Positions 6,231 through 6,517 of a DNA stretch of 6,517 nt are shown one piece after another. Both the position numbers and the translations under genes were made by a program. The stretch lies in contig JAAFHE010000235.1 in assembly GCA_013298265.1 (NCBI GenBank), forward strand, positions 1 through 6,517, given 5' to 3'. Each line of letters begins with the position of its first letter. The first letter of the stretch is position 1. The notes beneath the pieces were generated by a model. That model did not search any database and was not told the origin of the DNA. It worked only from the letters and a program-made list of their open reading frames with translations. The DNA comes from Lysobacterales bacterium. GTDB lineage: Bacteria > Pseudomonadota > Gammaproteobacteria > Xanthomonadales > Rhodanobacteraceae.

Positions 6231-6517
6231 TTACGGGCTTTCGAAATCACTGGCGAAAATCGGGTCCGCTGCCGTGATCGCTATCGGTCCGTTCATGCCG
6301 ACATGGTTCTCGCAGTTGTAGTGCAGGGTGTTCGGCGCGTCGCCGGGCACGACGAAGGTGATGTTGATCGTGCCGGTCGCGCCGTTGTTGGTCACGCCGT
6401 TGTTGTAGAGGAAGTTGGGGCCGGGTGCGTTGATCGTGTTGATGTTGAACGGATGGGTTGGGCCGACGTTGTTGAGACGGAACACGTAGGTGCCGCCGCG
6501 CTGCAGGGTCAGCGCCG
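6231..6517 (-). CDS. C-terminal part of a secreted cupredoxin (start beyond window)
   Basis: The minus-strand frame is open from the right edge down to TAA at 6231, giving 95 residues. The frame enters already inside the fold (LTLQRGGTYVFRL), so the internal GTG at 6485 is not a real start. The segment looks like a cupredoxin beta-sandwich. The ligands for a type 1 copper site are present: His21 in GPTHPFNI, then Cys, His and Met in HYNCENHVGMNG near residues 70-76 (C-x2-H-x2-M). The stretch GTINITFVVPGDAP just before is typical of the strand leading into that loop. The protein would be periplasmic, exported or surface-attached, acting in electron transfer or copper binding, but its partner is unknown. 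The last residues, DPIFASDFESP, form a short hydrophilic tail beyond the fold, similar to DxIFxxGFE-type endings I recall on secreted Xanthomonadales proteins. It converges on gpx and shares its terminator region. Confidence 0.8.
   Translation of the reverse strand, partial: ALTLQRGGTYVFRLNNVGPTHPFNINTINAPGPNFLYNNGVTNNGATGTINITFVVPGDAPNTLHYNCENHVGMNGPIAITAADPIFASDFESP

Overview
The window reads as chromosomal DNA of a GC-rich Gram-negative proteobacterium. The gene set (C4-dicarboxylate carrier, SlyD, glutathione peroxidase, single-domain cold shock protein) and the short C-terminal tail of the cupredoxin at the right edge (IFASDFE before the last two residues) suggest a gammaproteobacterium of the Xanthomonadales/Rhodanobacteraceae type. 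That placement is an inference from memory of similar proteins, not a search result. There are seven protein-coding genes, two of them cut by the window edges. I see no tRNA, rRNA, CRISPR array, insertion sequence or phage gene.

Layout. Positions 1-3021 hold two minus-strand genes. The first (right) is a 473-residue membrane protein with a WHxH-containing N-terminal region, a TIGR04222-like core and a Ser- and Gly/Cys-rich C-terminal tail (1600-3021). After a weak terminator-like hairpin comes a secreted beta-propeller-like protein with an Asp-box motif and a C-terminal module (1469 down to beyond position 1). A 341-bp divergent spacer (3022-3362) carries a good sigma70-type promoter and a structured leader for a CspA-like cold shock gene (3363-3572), which ends in a textbook intrinsic terminator.

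Positions 3742-6167 hold three plus-strand genes: a DctA-type dicarboxylate symporter, a SlyD-type FKBP prolyl isomerase and a thioredoxin-type glutathione peroxidase, closed by a second intrinsic terminator. slyD and gpx are 58 bp apart and may be co-transcribed; dctA is separated from slyD by 106 bp. Converging on them from the right is the end of a minus-strand gene for a secreted cupredoxin with a complete His/Cys/His/Met type 1 copper site (6231 to beyond 6517).

Most of the window is ordinary housekeeping and stress-response content rather than one coordinated system. The least understood items are the Cys/Gly-tailed membrane protein, which has no visible modification partner nearby, the secreted propeller protein and the tailed cupredoxin. 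Several inverted repeats in the spacers (1501-1529, 3311-3329, 3641-3662) are not explained by the genes alone.
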